NCBI GenBank assembly: GCA_016282015.1
Contig: JAEEJS010000064.1
Span: 1 to 64,000, forward strand
DNA: 64,000 nucleotides
Source of the DNA: Bacteroidales bacterium
GTDB lineage: Bacteria; Bacteroidota; Bacteroidia; Bacteroidales; F082
Direction: 5' to 3'
Position 1 is the first letter of the stretch, and the number at the start of each line of letters is the position of its first letter. Positions 55,998-63,494 of the stretch are shown here, in pieces. Under the pieces are notes generated by a model. That model did no database searches, was not told the DNA's origin, and saw only the letters and a list, made by a program, of their open reading frames with translations. The translations under genes and the position numbers were made by a program.

Positions 55998-57110
55998 ATG
56001 AAGGAAGATAACAAAATAATAGAGATAAGTCTGGACGATTTGGTTTATGACATAGATAATCCTCGTATACCTCAGTCAATTAAGCAGGAAGATTTCCAAA
56101 GCGTGCTGGAGTGGATGATAAACAAGGAGAACGTAATAGATCTTATGTACTCTATTGGCGAGAAAGGCTTTTTCCCAGGTGAACCATTGTTAGTTGTACA
56201 ATGCCCAGAAAGCGGAAAATATGTTACAGTTGAGGGAAACCGTCGTTATACAGCTACTTATTTGCTTCAATATCCGGAAAAAGCTCCAGTCCGGAAAAGT
56301 ACAATAGCACAAGTTGTGTCAACTGCAAAATTCCGCCCCGACAGGCTACCCGTAGTAATATTTAACTCACGTGAGGATATTCTTGATTATTTGGGGTATC
56401 GTCATATAACAGGTGTTGAACCATGGGATGCCCTGTCCAAGGCCCGTTATTTAAAGATCCTTTATGACCGTCTAGGTGACGGAATGTCACCCATCGAGAA
56501 GTATCGTGCTTTAGCTCGTCAGATTGGCAGTCGTACTTCGTATGTGCGTCAGATACTCGTTGGTGGGCTTTTGGTAGAAGAGATAGAGCGTGAAGATTAT
56601 TTCAAGATTCGTGATTTAAACGATCAAACATTTGAGTTCGGCTCATTTTATACAGCTATTGTCAAACCAAATATTGGTAAATACATAGGTATTGACTTGG
56701 ACTCAGACGATGCCCTTAAAGATATCAACAAAGATCATCTTTGTGACCTTGTGACTTGGATGTTTGAGAAGAACAGTGAGAATCAGACCCGTATAGGCGA
56801 ATCACGCAATCTCTCACGTCTGAATAAGATTTTAGACCCTAAGTATAGTCAGGCGCTTGAAGCCTTTAAATCCGGGGCGTCCCTGTCGTCCGCAGCCGAC
56901 TTGACCGATGAAGCCGATGAGATAGTAGGTAGGAAGATTAACGAATCATTGGATGCTTTGAAAATTGCATGGTCATACTTCCCCCAAATCAAGAGTTATG
57001 ATATGATAAATAAGGATTTTGTGAGAGAAATCAATAAAACAGCTGTTGCTTTTTATAAGGCGTTAGAAGCAAAATTGGAATCAAAAACGGGATTGGAAGA
57101 TATCGATTAA
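55998..57110 (+). CDS. ParB-N (ParB/Srx-fold) domain protein
   Basis: A 370-residue protein. Residues about 8-125 resemble the ParB N-terminal/Srx fold: ISLDDLVYDIDNPRIPQ near the start, then YSIGEKGFFPGEPLLVV and the nucleotide-loop-like VEGNRRYTATYLL (residues 78-90). A helical region with a helix-turn-helix look follows (RALARQIGSRTSYVRQILVG, about 173-192). The C-terminal 150 residues are charged and helical without a motif I know. It is not a chromosome-segregation ParB, since no parA is adjacent and the C terminus differs. It is followed after 2 bases by the nuclease-like gene, so it belongs to that module. Confidence 0.75.
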   Translation: MKEDNKIIEISLDDLVYDIDNPRIPQSIKQEDFQSVLEWMINKENVIDLMYSIGEKGFFPGEPLLVVQCPESGKYVTVEGNRRYTATYLLQYPEKAPVRKSTIAQVVSTAKFRPDRLPVVIFNSREDILDYLGYRHITGVEPWDALSKARYLKILYDRLGDGMSPIEKYRALARQIGSRTSYVRQILVGGLLVEEIEREDYFKIRDLNDQTFEFGSFYTAIVKPNIGKYIGIDLDSDDALKDINKDHLCDLVTWMFEKNSENQTRIGESRNLSRLNKILDPKYSQALEAFKSGASLSSAADLTDEADEIVGRKINESLDALKIAWSYFPQIKSYDMINKDFVREINKTAVAFYKALEAKLESKTGLEDID

Positions 57111-57112
57111 CA

Positions 57113-58048
57113 ATGAAAGACCTTATTAGTACAGCTAAATTGGTGAAGTCGCCTGATATTTCTGATACTATTAGTGTTTGGACTGACTATTGTGAGTTGC
57201 TCTGTTTATCAGAAGACAATAGACAAATAGACCGAGACCAGTTGAGCAGCATAGTAATCAAGTCAGATGATTTTGCCAATGCTAGTGAGCGTGCACAAAG
57301 GATGCGAAAAGACAAACTATCCATCAAATTTGAGGATGTATACAAACATGTATGTTTGCGCAAGCAGTTAATGGGAGATGTCTATCCATTCGATATAAAT
57401 GAAGATGATCAGTTGTGTTTGAGAGTGGATGAGCTTGTGGGACAGAATAAACTATATATTTTCTTGCTTTATGCATCGAATTTGGAGTATATGCAATCGG
57501 TGCACAAACTGACAAGTGATTTTGAGGTTGTCTGTCTTATGTATATGCGGAAGTTGTTTCCCTCGATGGTTTTCAAGCTTTTTGGTAGTAGCAATTGTAA
57601 TACGAAGTTACAGGCCGATGATGTAATAAATGACGTTAAGTTAAGTGACCGCATTATCAACCTCTCCAAGTTCATCACCGTATCCTTGGATCCTGAAGGT
57701 TTAAGCAAGATAAGCAAGCTAAACCATGGCGATGGCGGATTGGATCTTGTCGGAGTTCGTTTGATGGGTGATGATCGTAAATCGATTCCCGTTATTTTTG
57801 GTCAGTGTGCTTGCAGTTATGATCAATGGTCAGCCAAACAAAATTCGATAAGTGACAGACAATGGGAGAAATATCTTCGCACTTGGGAAACATCCATTCA
57901 AACCTACATATTTATTCCAATATGGAATATAAATAGTGAGAAGCAATTTGAGAATGATTTGGAACTATCCCATTGTGTTCTGGTAGACCGCCAGCGCATC
58001 CTTCATCTAGCTGATGATAGTTTTGTTCAGAATCTGACATCAATTTAA
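57113..58048 (+). CDS. Putative PD-(D/E)XK-like nuclease of the methyltransferase module
   Basis: A 311-residue protein with no strong family name. Residues 206-242 contain GDGGLDLVGVRL followed by IPVIFGQCACSYDQWSAK. The spacing D...GQCxx...W..K recalls the active-site region of PD-(D/E)XK restriction nucleases. Here the usual QxK position reads QCA, so lysine may come from elsewhere, or activity may be lost. The N-terminal 200 residues are mostly helical with several cysteines. It lies between the ParB-like gene (2-base gap) and the cytosine methyltransferase (13-base gap). It is best read as the cognate restriction or effector component, at moderate confidence. Confidence 0.6.
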   Translation: MKDLISTAKLVKSPDISDTISVWTDYCELLCLSEDNRQIDRDQLSSIVIKSDDFANASERAQRMRKDKLSIKFEDVYKHVCLRKQLMGDVYPFDINEDDQLCLRVDELVGQNKLYIFLLYASNLEYMQSVHKLTSDFEVVCLMYMRKLFPSMVFKLFGSSNCNTKLQADDVINDVKLSDRIINLSKFITVSLDPEGLSKISKLNHGDGGLDLVGVRLMGDDRKSIPVIFGQCACSYDQWSAKQNSISDRQWEKYLRTWETSIQTYIFIPIWNINSEKQFENDLELSHCVLVDRQRILHLADDSFVQNLTSI

Positions 58049-58061
58049 AGCAGTTGTTAAG

Positions 58062-59045
58062 ATGAGACTATTATCATTCTTCAGTGGCTGTGGCGGACTG
58101 GATTTGGGCTTTAGACGAGCCGGTTATCAAATAGTATGGGCAAACGATAATGCACATTCAGTAAGAGAGACATACAAGTATAATTTTCCTGAGACGGAGT
58201 TCTGCGACACCAATATCAATGAGTTAAAGTTAGAAGACCTACCTGATAATATAACGGGAATAATTGGCGGTCCACCTTGTCAGAGTTGGAGTAATGCAGG
58301 CAAGGGTGGAGGCTTTGATGACCCGAGAGGTAAGGTGTTCTTGACATTTATAAACATTTTAAAGGCAAAGAAACCATTATTCTTTGTTGCTGAGAATGTA
58401 AAAGGGTTGTTGGCTGCAAGAAACAAGGAGTCGTTCAATCAGATAAAAGAAGCATTTAAAGAAGCTGGTTACGATTTATGGGTAGAATGCTTGAATGCAA
58501 ATGACTATGAAGTACCTCAAAACAGGGAGCGTGTTATCTTTGTCGGTTTCAGAAAGGGTTTGAATGTAGAATATGAGTTCCCTGAGGTAATTGACAATAA
58601 ACCAGTAGTTTTTGATGCCATTCATGACTTGCAAAATACTGCAGTGTCGATGGGACAGAAGCCTATTATTAATGCACACGAGTATTGGAAGGGAGGATAC
58701 TCGTACATTTATATGTCAAGAAACAGGGTACTAGATTGGAATAAGCCAAGTTTTACTATACAGGCATCAGGCAGACAGACTTCTATACATCCAAGCGCTC
58801 CCAAAATGATAAAAGTAGAGAAAGACGTGTTTATGTTTGCACCTGAGGGAGCTCATCTTTATAGAAGGCTTACTGCACGTGAGTGTGCCCGAATACAAAC
58901 ATTCCCTGATGATTTTATCTTCAGATACCAGACCTTAAGTGATGCATACAAGATGATAGGCAATGCCGTTCCTGTGAATTTGTCTTATCATATAGCGTTG
59001 TCAATTAGAAGGGTTTTGGAAGAGATGCACATGTGGCATGAATGA
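58062..59045 (+). CDS. DNA (cytosine-5-)-methyltransferase
   Basis: A 327-residue C5-methylase with the ordered motifs of the family: I FFSGCGGLDLGFRRAG, IV GGPPCQSWSNAG (catalytic Cys73), VI FFVAENVKGLL, VIII VPQNRERVIFVG, IX RRLTARECARIQTFPDDF and X MIGNAVPVNLSYHIA. The target-recognition region between VIII and IX is short (about 100 residues), so it probably recognises a simple site. That site cannot be read from the sequence. It is the third gene of the ParB-like/nuclease module. All parts of the enzyme are intact. Confidence 0.95.
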   Translation: MRLLSFFSGCGGLDLGFRRAGYQIVWANDNAHSVRETYKYNFPETEFCDTNINELKLEDLPDNITGIIGGPPCQSWSNAGKGGGFDDPRGKVFLTFINILKAKKPLFFVAENVKGLLAARNKESFNQIKEAFKEAGYDLWVECLNANDYEVPQNRERVIFVGFRKGLNVEYEFPEVIDNKPVVFDAIHDLQNTAVSMGQKPIINAHEYWKGGYSYIYMSRNRVLDWNKPSFTIQASGRQTSIHPSAPKMIKVEKDVFMFAPEGAHLYRRLTARECARIQTFPDDFIFRYQTLSDAYKMIGNAVPVNLSYHIALSIRRVLEEMHMWHE

Positions 59046-59115
59046 CATTCTGCTAAACCTAACTCAAAGCGAGGAAGAGGCGAGAAAGCTGTTTGAACAT
59101 GAGACTTGGAGATAA
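59038..59115 (+). CDS. Possible 25-residue small protein after the methyltransferase
   Basis: A short frame, missed by the ORF track, starts within the last codons of the methyltransferase gene (8-base overlap) and reads MNDILLNLTQSEEEARKLFE then HETWR. It is amphipathic and could be a small partner, but it may also be chance or the remnant of a longer gene. No ribosome-binding site or homologue is evident. Confidence 0.25.
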   Translation: MNDILLNLTQSEEEARKLFEHETWR

Positions 59116-59156
59116 CATGTGCGATGGAGTCGCAGGAGAGATAAAAAACAAAGAAT

Positions 59157-59519
59157 ATGGAAACAACATTGTATGAACGTGACGGGCTTCCTGTAGCCTA
59201 TATTGCCGATGATGCTGAGCATTCTATCTATACGTGGGATGGACATGCTGTGTGTTATATCCTTGATGACAAAATCTATGGATGGAAAGGACATCATATA
59301 GGATGGTTTCATCAGGGGATAGTATATGATGTTAATGGATACAGAGTTGGATACACAAAGCAAACATGCCCCTCGGTAACATATGTAGAACCTGTAAAGT
59401 GTGTAAAATATGTGAAGTACGTAAAGAATGTACGAAACGTACCATACGTACGCCCAGTGTTTTCTACAGCACAAGCATCTGTCTCTCTTGCTGACTTTGT
59501 TCGTCAAGATGCAATATAG
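59157..59519 (+). CDS. 4-fold beta-flower-like protein with V-K/R-X repeat tail
   Basis: A 120-residue protein. Residues 1-68 contain four repeats of a short beta motif built on xGxxVxYIxDD and IYxWxG (AYIADDAEHSIYTWDGHAVC, YILDDKIYGWKGHHIGWF, GIVYDVNGYRVGY). This resembles the small domain annotated as a 4-fold beta flower. Residues 75-100 are a tripeptide repeat with V at every third place (VKCVKYVKYVKNVRNVPYV), encoded by 9-base DNA repeats starting GTA or GTG. Cargo or partner is unknown. It is AT-rich accessory DNA, 110 bases after the methyltransferase. Confidence 0.6.
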   Translation: METTLYERDGLPVAYIADDAEHSIYTWDGHAVCYILDDKIYGWKGHHIGWFHQGIVYDVNGYRVGYTKQTCPSVTYVEPVKCVKYVKYVKNVRNVPYVRPVFSTAQASVSLADFVRQDAI

Positions 59520-59603
59520 TTATTCGGGATACACTGGTGGTTTTTATATATGTGACTACCACATTACGTATAACAACAAATACAACGACCAACATTGAAT
59601 ACT

Positions 59604-59996
59604 ATGACATGGAAAGATATGCTTACCCAGCTAAGGGCAAACAGCCCTGAGGTTTTTGACTATTTCAGAGTGGAGGTTAATGCTTCATATAAGGAAATTG
59701 ATGGCAGGGAAGTTAGGGTTGACTATGATTATGACGCACTTGTAATAGAGTTCGCTGAGAAATATCATGAGAAGTATAAGCCTACTGTTCGCATATTCAA
59801 AGATTCCAGAGTTACTGCAACGATTGAGGTTTATGGATATGGCTCTTTTAGTTTTCCTGTAACTGATAAGGACGAGCATTTTGAGCAGAGGCTAGAGATA
59901 ACCCCGAGATTTGCTGAGTTTGTTCAAAATCAACAATTAGTTGATGAATTGAGAGGAATATATGATTGGATAGTTACCGCATATAGAAGTGTATAA
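59604..59996 (+). CDS. Hypothetical 130-residue protein
   Basis: I do not recognise this protein. It starts at the ATG of MTWKDMLTQLRANSPEVFDY; the track's start three codons earlier is a TTG. It is acidic, with alternating short strands (VEVNASYKEIDGREVRVDYD, ATIEVYGYGSFSFPV) and a C-terminal helix (LVDELRGIYDWIVTAYRSV). There is no signal peptide or membrane segment. Its size and the lack of motifs suggest a small cytosolic protein, perhaps an immunity- or inhibitor-like factor in this accessory region, which is only a guess. Confidence 0.55.
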   Translation: MTWKDMLTQLRANSPEVFDYFRVEVNASYKEIDGREVRVDYDYDALVIEFAEKYHEKYKPTVRIFKDSRVTATIEVYGYGSFSFPVTDKDEHFEQRLEITPRFAEFVQNQQLVDELRGIYDWIVTAYRSV

Positions 59997-60017
59997 AGAA
60001 ATAACAAGGGGACCAAT

Positions 60018-60398
60018 ATGAAGATAAGATTTTTTGGAAGGTATAATAAGGGAACTAAAGATGAGCACCTGGCATTCCGAGTAGATGAGGATTGTGATAT
60101 TCATCAATATCTCATTTATGATACAACCTTTGGTGAAGAAGGAGAGCTTTCCAATCTGTTGCCTCATATGTATAGATTCCCGTCTCAGATTGTGAATAAA
60201 GGTGCGTATGTCTATTTGTATATCCACGATATGGGTAACCGCAAATCCGTGGATACAAATAGCAGTAATGATAATGTGTTTAGGTTTTCGTGGGGCTTAG
60301 ATAAGGAAGTGAGCGTGTTTAATAAAGAAAAAGATTTCATTCACATTGCAGAGGTCAATGAGACATGTGTTGAAATGATTGAGGGGAAAAGAAAATAG
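60018..60398 (+). CDS. Hypothetical 126-residue protein
   Basis: I do not recognise this protein. It begins MKIRFFGRYNKGTKDEHLAF 21 bases after the previous gene, in the same direction, so the two are probably co-transcribed. It is mixed alpha/beta with no signal peptide or membrane helix. Aromatic residues are frequent (HQYLIYDTTFG, HMYRFPSQIV, YVYLYIHDM). The stop is followed at once by the first copy of the hairpin-forming accessory repeat. AT-rich composition like its neighbours. Confidence 0.5.
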   Translation: MKIRFFGRYNKGTKDEHLAFRVDEDCDIHQYLIYDTTFGEEGELSNLLPHMYRFPSQIVNKGAYVYLYIHDMGNRKSVDTNSSNDNVFRFSWGLDKEVSVFNKEKDFIHIAEVNETCVEMIEGKRK

Positions 60399-60402
60399 TG
60401 GC

Positions 60403-60548
60403 TACAGTTCTTACGCGCAGCTAGTGCCGCAATGGGGGCAGAAGAGTCTTCTGCACAGTTCGATAGTTCCGCATATAGGGGCAAGAGGCCCGCTGGTCTC
60501 TCAAACTGGTTCAATAGTCAGTGGATCTGCCCATTTGAATAGAATAAA
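60403..60548 (+). repeat. Hairpin-forming accessory repeat, copy A (before DUF386)
   Basis: About 145 bases filling the gap up to the DUF386 ATG. Landmarks shared with copy B are CTTACGCGCAGC, GGGGGCAGAAGAGTCTTCTG (a 7-bp hairpin GCAGAAG/CTTCTGC), CCCGCTGGTCTCTCAAA, TGGTTCAATAG and AGAATAAAA before the ATG. The CCGCTG...CAGTGG arms can pair with one G-T pair. Confidence 0.7.
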
Positions 60549-61001
60549 ATGATATACGATCATATAAATAATATCGATACTTACAAAGGCCTTTTACCTG
60601 ATATATACGAGGGTCTTCTCTTCTTGCAGCGAGTCTCTCCGGATATTGCCGTAGGCACGTATCAGATTAATTCGAGGGTTAAGGCTATTGTATCGGAGTA
60701 TGAGACCAAGGTTAAGAATGAGGTGGGCTATGAGGCGCACAGGAAGAACATCGACATCCAGTATCTTTTAAAAGGCGAGGAGCGTGTGGCGTGTCTGCCT
60801 TTAGACAGGCTGAAGGAGACGGTGCCATACAGCGAAGAGAAGGATGCAGCTTTCTTTACGTCGAGTCTGCAGCCGATAGAGATGACGTTAGGTGACGGCT
60901 ATTTTGCGATTTTCTTCCCTCAGGACGGTCACATGCCGCAGTTGTGTGTTAATGATGAGCCAATGATAGTAAAGAAGGTAGTAATAAAGGTTGAAAAATA
61001 G
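60549..61001 (+). CDS. YhcH/YjgK/YiaL (DUF386) family protein
   Basis: A 150-residue cupin-like protein. The family is linked to sugar metabolism (for example sialic acid and 2,3-diketogulonate genes), but no precise reaction is settled. The start MIYDHINNIDTYKGLLPDIY, the metal-site region YEAHRKNIDIQYLLKGEERV and GDGYFAIFFPQDGHMPQL are typical, with the histidines that bind a metal in the cupin fold. It is intact, unlike its relative at 55.6 kb. A GTTAACGTTAAGG tract starts at its stop codon. The context suggests a role in the sugar-processing genes that follow. Confidence 0.88.
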   Translation: MIYDHINNIDTYKGLLPDIYEGLLFLQRVSPDIAVGTYQINSRVKAIVSEYETKVKNEVGYEAHRKNIDIQYLLKGEERVACLPLDRLKETVPYSEEKDAAFFTSSLQPIEMTLGDGYFAIFFPQDGHMPQLCVNDEPMIVKKVVIKVEK

Positions 61002-61050
61002 TTAGCGTTAAGGTTAACGTTAAGGTTGAAATCGGTTAACGTTAAGGTTG
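61000..61050 (+). repeat. GTTAACGTTAAGG tandem tract after DUF386
   Basis: Directly after the DUF386 stop, GTTAGCGTTAAGGTTAACG is followed by TTAAGGTTG, then GGTTAACGTTAAGGTTGG. The units are 6-7 bases with a GTTA core, and GTTAAC is self-complementary. Confidence 0.75.
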
Positions 61051-61112
61051 GAAGGATAAACGTAGATATTAAAGATTACAGATATCAATCATCACATACG
61101 TGACATTATAAT

Positions 61113-61301
61113 ATGAAAAGCATACTTGTTACTGGCAGTGCGGGATTCATTGGAGCGAATCTTGTGAAGCGACTCTTTAAAGATATGAAGGAGGGCACCA
61201 TTGTGGATGTTGATAATCTCAACAGCTACTATGATGTTTCTTTGAAGGAATATCGACTCCGTGAACTTGAAGAGTTGAAGCCAGCTAACATTAAAAGTTA
61301 A
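61113..61301 (+). pseudogene. N-terminal fragment of a UDP-glucuronate epimerase-like gene
   Basis: A 62-residue frame reading MKSILVTGSAGFIGANLVKR then LNSYYDVSLKEYRLRELEEL. The NAD motif and the NSYYDVSLKE segment are those of CapI/UDP-glucuronate 4-epimerase-like SDR enzymes, which are about 330-350 residues long. The frame stops in a GTTAAGG tract after the first Rossmann strand-helix units. No catalytic YxxxK or C-terminal part lies nearby. It is a truncated gene. Confidence 0.85.
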
Positions 61302-61317
61302 GGTAACGTTAAAGTTT
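61283..61317 (+). repeat. GCTAACATTAAAAGTTAAGG tract ending the epimerase fragment
   Basis: Imperfect units GCTAACATTAAAAGTTAAGG and TAACGTTAAAG carry the epimerase fragment's stop codon (61299-61301). The tract therefore replaces the rest of the gene. Confidence 0.65.
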
Positions 61318-61325
61318 AAAAATAT

Positions 61326-61409
61326 ATCGCGACTCAATCTTCCGCACAGCCTGGTGCCCCAATTTAAGTTGCAGACCATCCCGCAACTCTCTATAATAAA
61401 TTGAAAACA
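61326..61409 (+). repeat. Hairpin-forming accessory repeat, partial copy C
   Basis: ATCTTCCGCACAGCCTGGTG then CCCCAATTTAAG and GACCATCCCGC match the middle of copy B at 62.3 kb. The TGGTTCAATAG end is replaced by an AT-rich run up to the ATG of the aldose epimerase. Confidence 0.55.
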
Positions 61410-62351
61410 ATGAGTGATATACAAAGCATATTTGTTTCAACTCACGGAGCAGAACTTAGGAGTCTGGTTGCCAATAATCGCGAGTATTTATGGCAAGGTG
61501 ATCCGAAATTTTGGGGACGTTGTGCGCCGATATTGTTTCCGATTGTTGGAAGACTTGCTAATGACACTTTGCGTATTGATGGTGAAGAATATGTAATGAA
61601 ACAACACGGCTTTGCACGTGATGCAGAGTTCGTTCAAAAGCAGAACAGATTCGAGATGGTGAGGGATGATAAAAGAGATAACTACCCATATTCATTTGAT
61701 TTGTCTGCAAATTATATAGTGAAAGGCGATACATTATCTTGTGAATGGGAAGTGAAGAATCTTGGAAATAAAGATTTGCATTTCCAAATAGGTGCTCATC
61801 CTGCATTTAACATACCAGATTATAGAGTGGAAGATGAGATTCATGGATTTATTCAATGCTATGATGCTGAGAATAATGTTGTTTCGCCTGTTATAGTAAA
61901 TCGTCTTGACAATGGTTTAAGATGTTCATACGAAGCACCAAAGTCATTACTAAACAGTGAAGCAATTATTGCAATTACTGATACTACTTTTGCCAACGAC
62001 GCTATTATTATTGAGGGCAAACAGGTACAAAAAGTGACATTGTTCGATAAACAAGGGCATAAGGTTTTAACCGTTTCTTCTCCCCAAGCTGAATCATTTG
62101 GTTTGTGGGCACCTTATAAGCCGGGATGTCCATTTGTGTGCATAGAACCTTGGTGTGGCATAGCCGATAGGGCTAGTTTCTGTGGCGATATCTCCGAGCG
62201 CGAGTGCAACCATAGTTTAGCTTCAGGCGCAACCTATCTGTTTGAATATTCGATAATTATTAATAAAATAGCGGCTTCCCGGTCTTTACGCGCAGCCGGA
62301 GTCGCGAGGGGCAAAGAAGGTCTTCCGCACAGCCTGATGCCCCAAATATAA
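61410..62351 (+). CDS. Aldose 1-epimerase family protein with repeat-derived tail
   Basis: A 313-residue galactose-mutarotase-fold protein. It starts at the ATG of MSDIQSIFVSTHGAELRSLV; the track begins three codons earlier at TTG. The segments YLWQGDPKFWGRCAPILFPI, VGRLANDTLRI, KQHGFARDAEF, FQIGAHPAFNIP and CIEPWCGIADR are typical of the YeaD-like/galactose mutarotase group, with the catalytic histidine in GAHPAF. The natural end is close to YLFEYSIIINK. The last 27 residues (IAASRSLRAAGVARGKEGLP onwards) are encoded by repeat copy B. It lies between a truncated epimerase and galE. Confidence 0.9.
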   Translation: MSDIQSIFVSTHGAELRSLVANNREYLWQGDPKFWGRCAPILFPIVGRLANDTLRIDGEEYVMKQHGFARDAEFVQKQNRFEMVRDDKRDNYPYSFDLSANYIVKGDTLSCEWEVKNLGNKDLHFQIGAHPAFNIPDYRVEDEIHGFIQCYDAENNVVSPVIVNRLDNGLRCSYEAPKSLLNSEAIIAITDTTFANDAIIIEGKQVQKVTLFDKQGHKVLTVSSPQAESFGLWAPYKPGCPFVCIEPWCGIADRASFCGDISERECNHSLASGATYLFEYSIIINKIAASRSLRAAGVARGKEGLPHSLMPQI

Positions 62352-62431
62352 ATGGCAGATCGACCCGCTGGTCTCTCAAAAATGGTTCAATAGCTAGCGG
62401 GTTTGCCTTCATATTGAGAAAGAATAAAATT
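62270..62431 (+). repeat. Hairpin-forming accessory repeat, copy B (before galE copy 2)
   Basis: About 160 bases: CTTTACGCGCAGCCGGAG, GGGGCAAAGAAGGTCTTCCG, CACAGCCTGATGCCCC (GGGGCA and TGCCCC can pair), CCCGCTGGTCTCTCAAAAA, TGGTTCAATAGCTAGCGGGT (ACCCGCT/AGCGGGT, a perfect 7-bp stem) and AGAATAAAA before the ATG. It overlaps the end of the aldose epimerase gene. Confidence 0.75.
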
Positions 62432-63445
62432 ATGAATATACTTGTCACTGGAGGAGCTGGATTCATAGGCTCCCACACATTGGTAGAACTATACAAGGCA
62501 AGACATACTGCTGTAGTAGTTGACAATTTAAGCAATAGTAATCCAATAGCTCTCAAACGGGTTGCTGAGATTATTGGTATACCAGAAATTCCTTTCTATC
62601 AGGTTGATATCCGTGATAGAGAAGGATTGGATAAGGTATTTTATGCCCATAAAATCGATGCTTGCATCCATTTTGCTGGACTCAAGGCGGTGGGCGAAAG
62701 TGTTGAAAAACCTTGGGAATATTACGAAAACAATATTGGTGGTACATTGGTTTTGGTTGACGTAATGCGAAAGCACGGCTGCAAGAACATAATCTTTAGT
62801 TCCTCCGCTACAGTATATGGTGATCCAGTTGAAATTCCAATCACAGAAAAATGTCCTAAAGGTCAATGTACCAACCCATACGGCTGGACCAAAAGTATGC
62901 TAGAGCAAGTATTGATGGACATTCAGAAAGCAGACCCAGAATGGAATGTAGTGCTATTACGCTACTTCAACCCTGTTGGAGCACATCCGAGTGGCAGGAT
63001 AGGAGAGAATCCTAACGGTATTCCTAATAATTTGATGCCATATATTACTCAAGTAGCAGTAGGCAAACGTAAGGAATTAGGTGTTTTTGGCAATGATTAT
63101 TCAACACATGATGGTACAGGCGTTCGCGACTATATCCACGTTTGTGACCTTGCCAATGCACATGTCTGTGCTTTGCAAGCCATTAGCCGTAATTGTGGCA
63201 TTGGTATTTACAATATTGGAACTGGACATGGTTACAGCGTATTGGATATGGTAAATGCTTTTATCAAAGTGAACGGTGTTGATATACCATATAGTATCAA
63301 ACCTCGTCGTGCTGGTGATATTTCCACCTGTTATTGTAACCCTGACAAAGCTAAATCTGAACTTGGGTGGGTAGCAAAGTTTGGAATAAATGATATGGTA
63401 CGCGATAGTTGGAATTGGCAAAAACGAAACCCGGAAGGATATTAA
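62432..63445 (+). CDS. galE: UDP-glucose 4-epimerase, copy 2
   Basis: A 337-residue GalE. I start at MNILVTGGAGFIGSHTLVEL; the track's TTG start would add six codons. NFSSSATVYG-type IIFSSSATVYGDPVEIPI and NPYGWTKSMLEQV hold the catalytic Ser and YxxxK, and RYFNPVGAHPSGRIGENPNG with NIGTGHGYSVLDMV is the E. coli-like form. It is closer in style to classic GalE than copy 1 at 15.9 kb. The DNA is AT-richer, as in the rest of the accessory region. LicD follows after about 50 bases. Confidence 0.95.
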   Translation: MNILVTGGAGFIGSHTLVELYKARHTAVVVDNLSNSNPIALKRVAEIIGIPEIPFYQVDIRDREGLDKVFYAHKIDACIHFAGLKAVGESVEKPWEYYENNIGGTLVLVDVMRKHGCKNIIFSSSATVYGDPVEIPITEKCPKGQCTNPYGWTKSMLEQVLMDIQKADPEWNVVLLRYFNPVGAHPSGRIGENPNGIPNNLMPYITQVAVGKRKELGVFGNDYSTHDGTGVRDYIHVCDLANAHVCALQAISRNCGIGIYNIGTGHGYSVLDMVNAFIKVNGVDIPYSIKPRRAGDISTCYCNPDKAKSELGWVAKFGINDMVRDSWNWQKRNPEGY

Positions 63446-63494
63446 CTGTTTTTAAATCATGTAAGTTTTCGGCTCTCTATTAAAACATAAGAAG

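Noticed and set aside
59064-59507. 147-residue minus-strand ORF
   Set aside because: It lies opposite the beta-flower-like gene. Its cysteine- and tyrosine-rich sequence is the complement of that gene's repeats.
61414-61596. 60-residue ORF overlapping the aldose epimerase start
   Set aside because: It is a shifted frame inside a gene with clear epimerase motifs.
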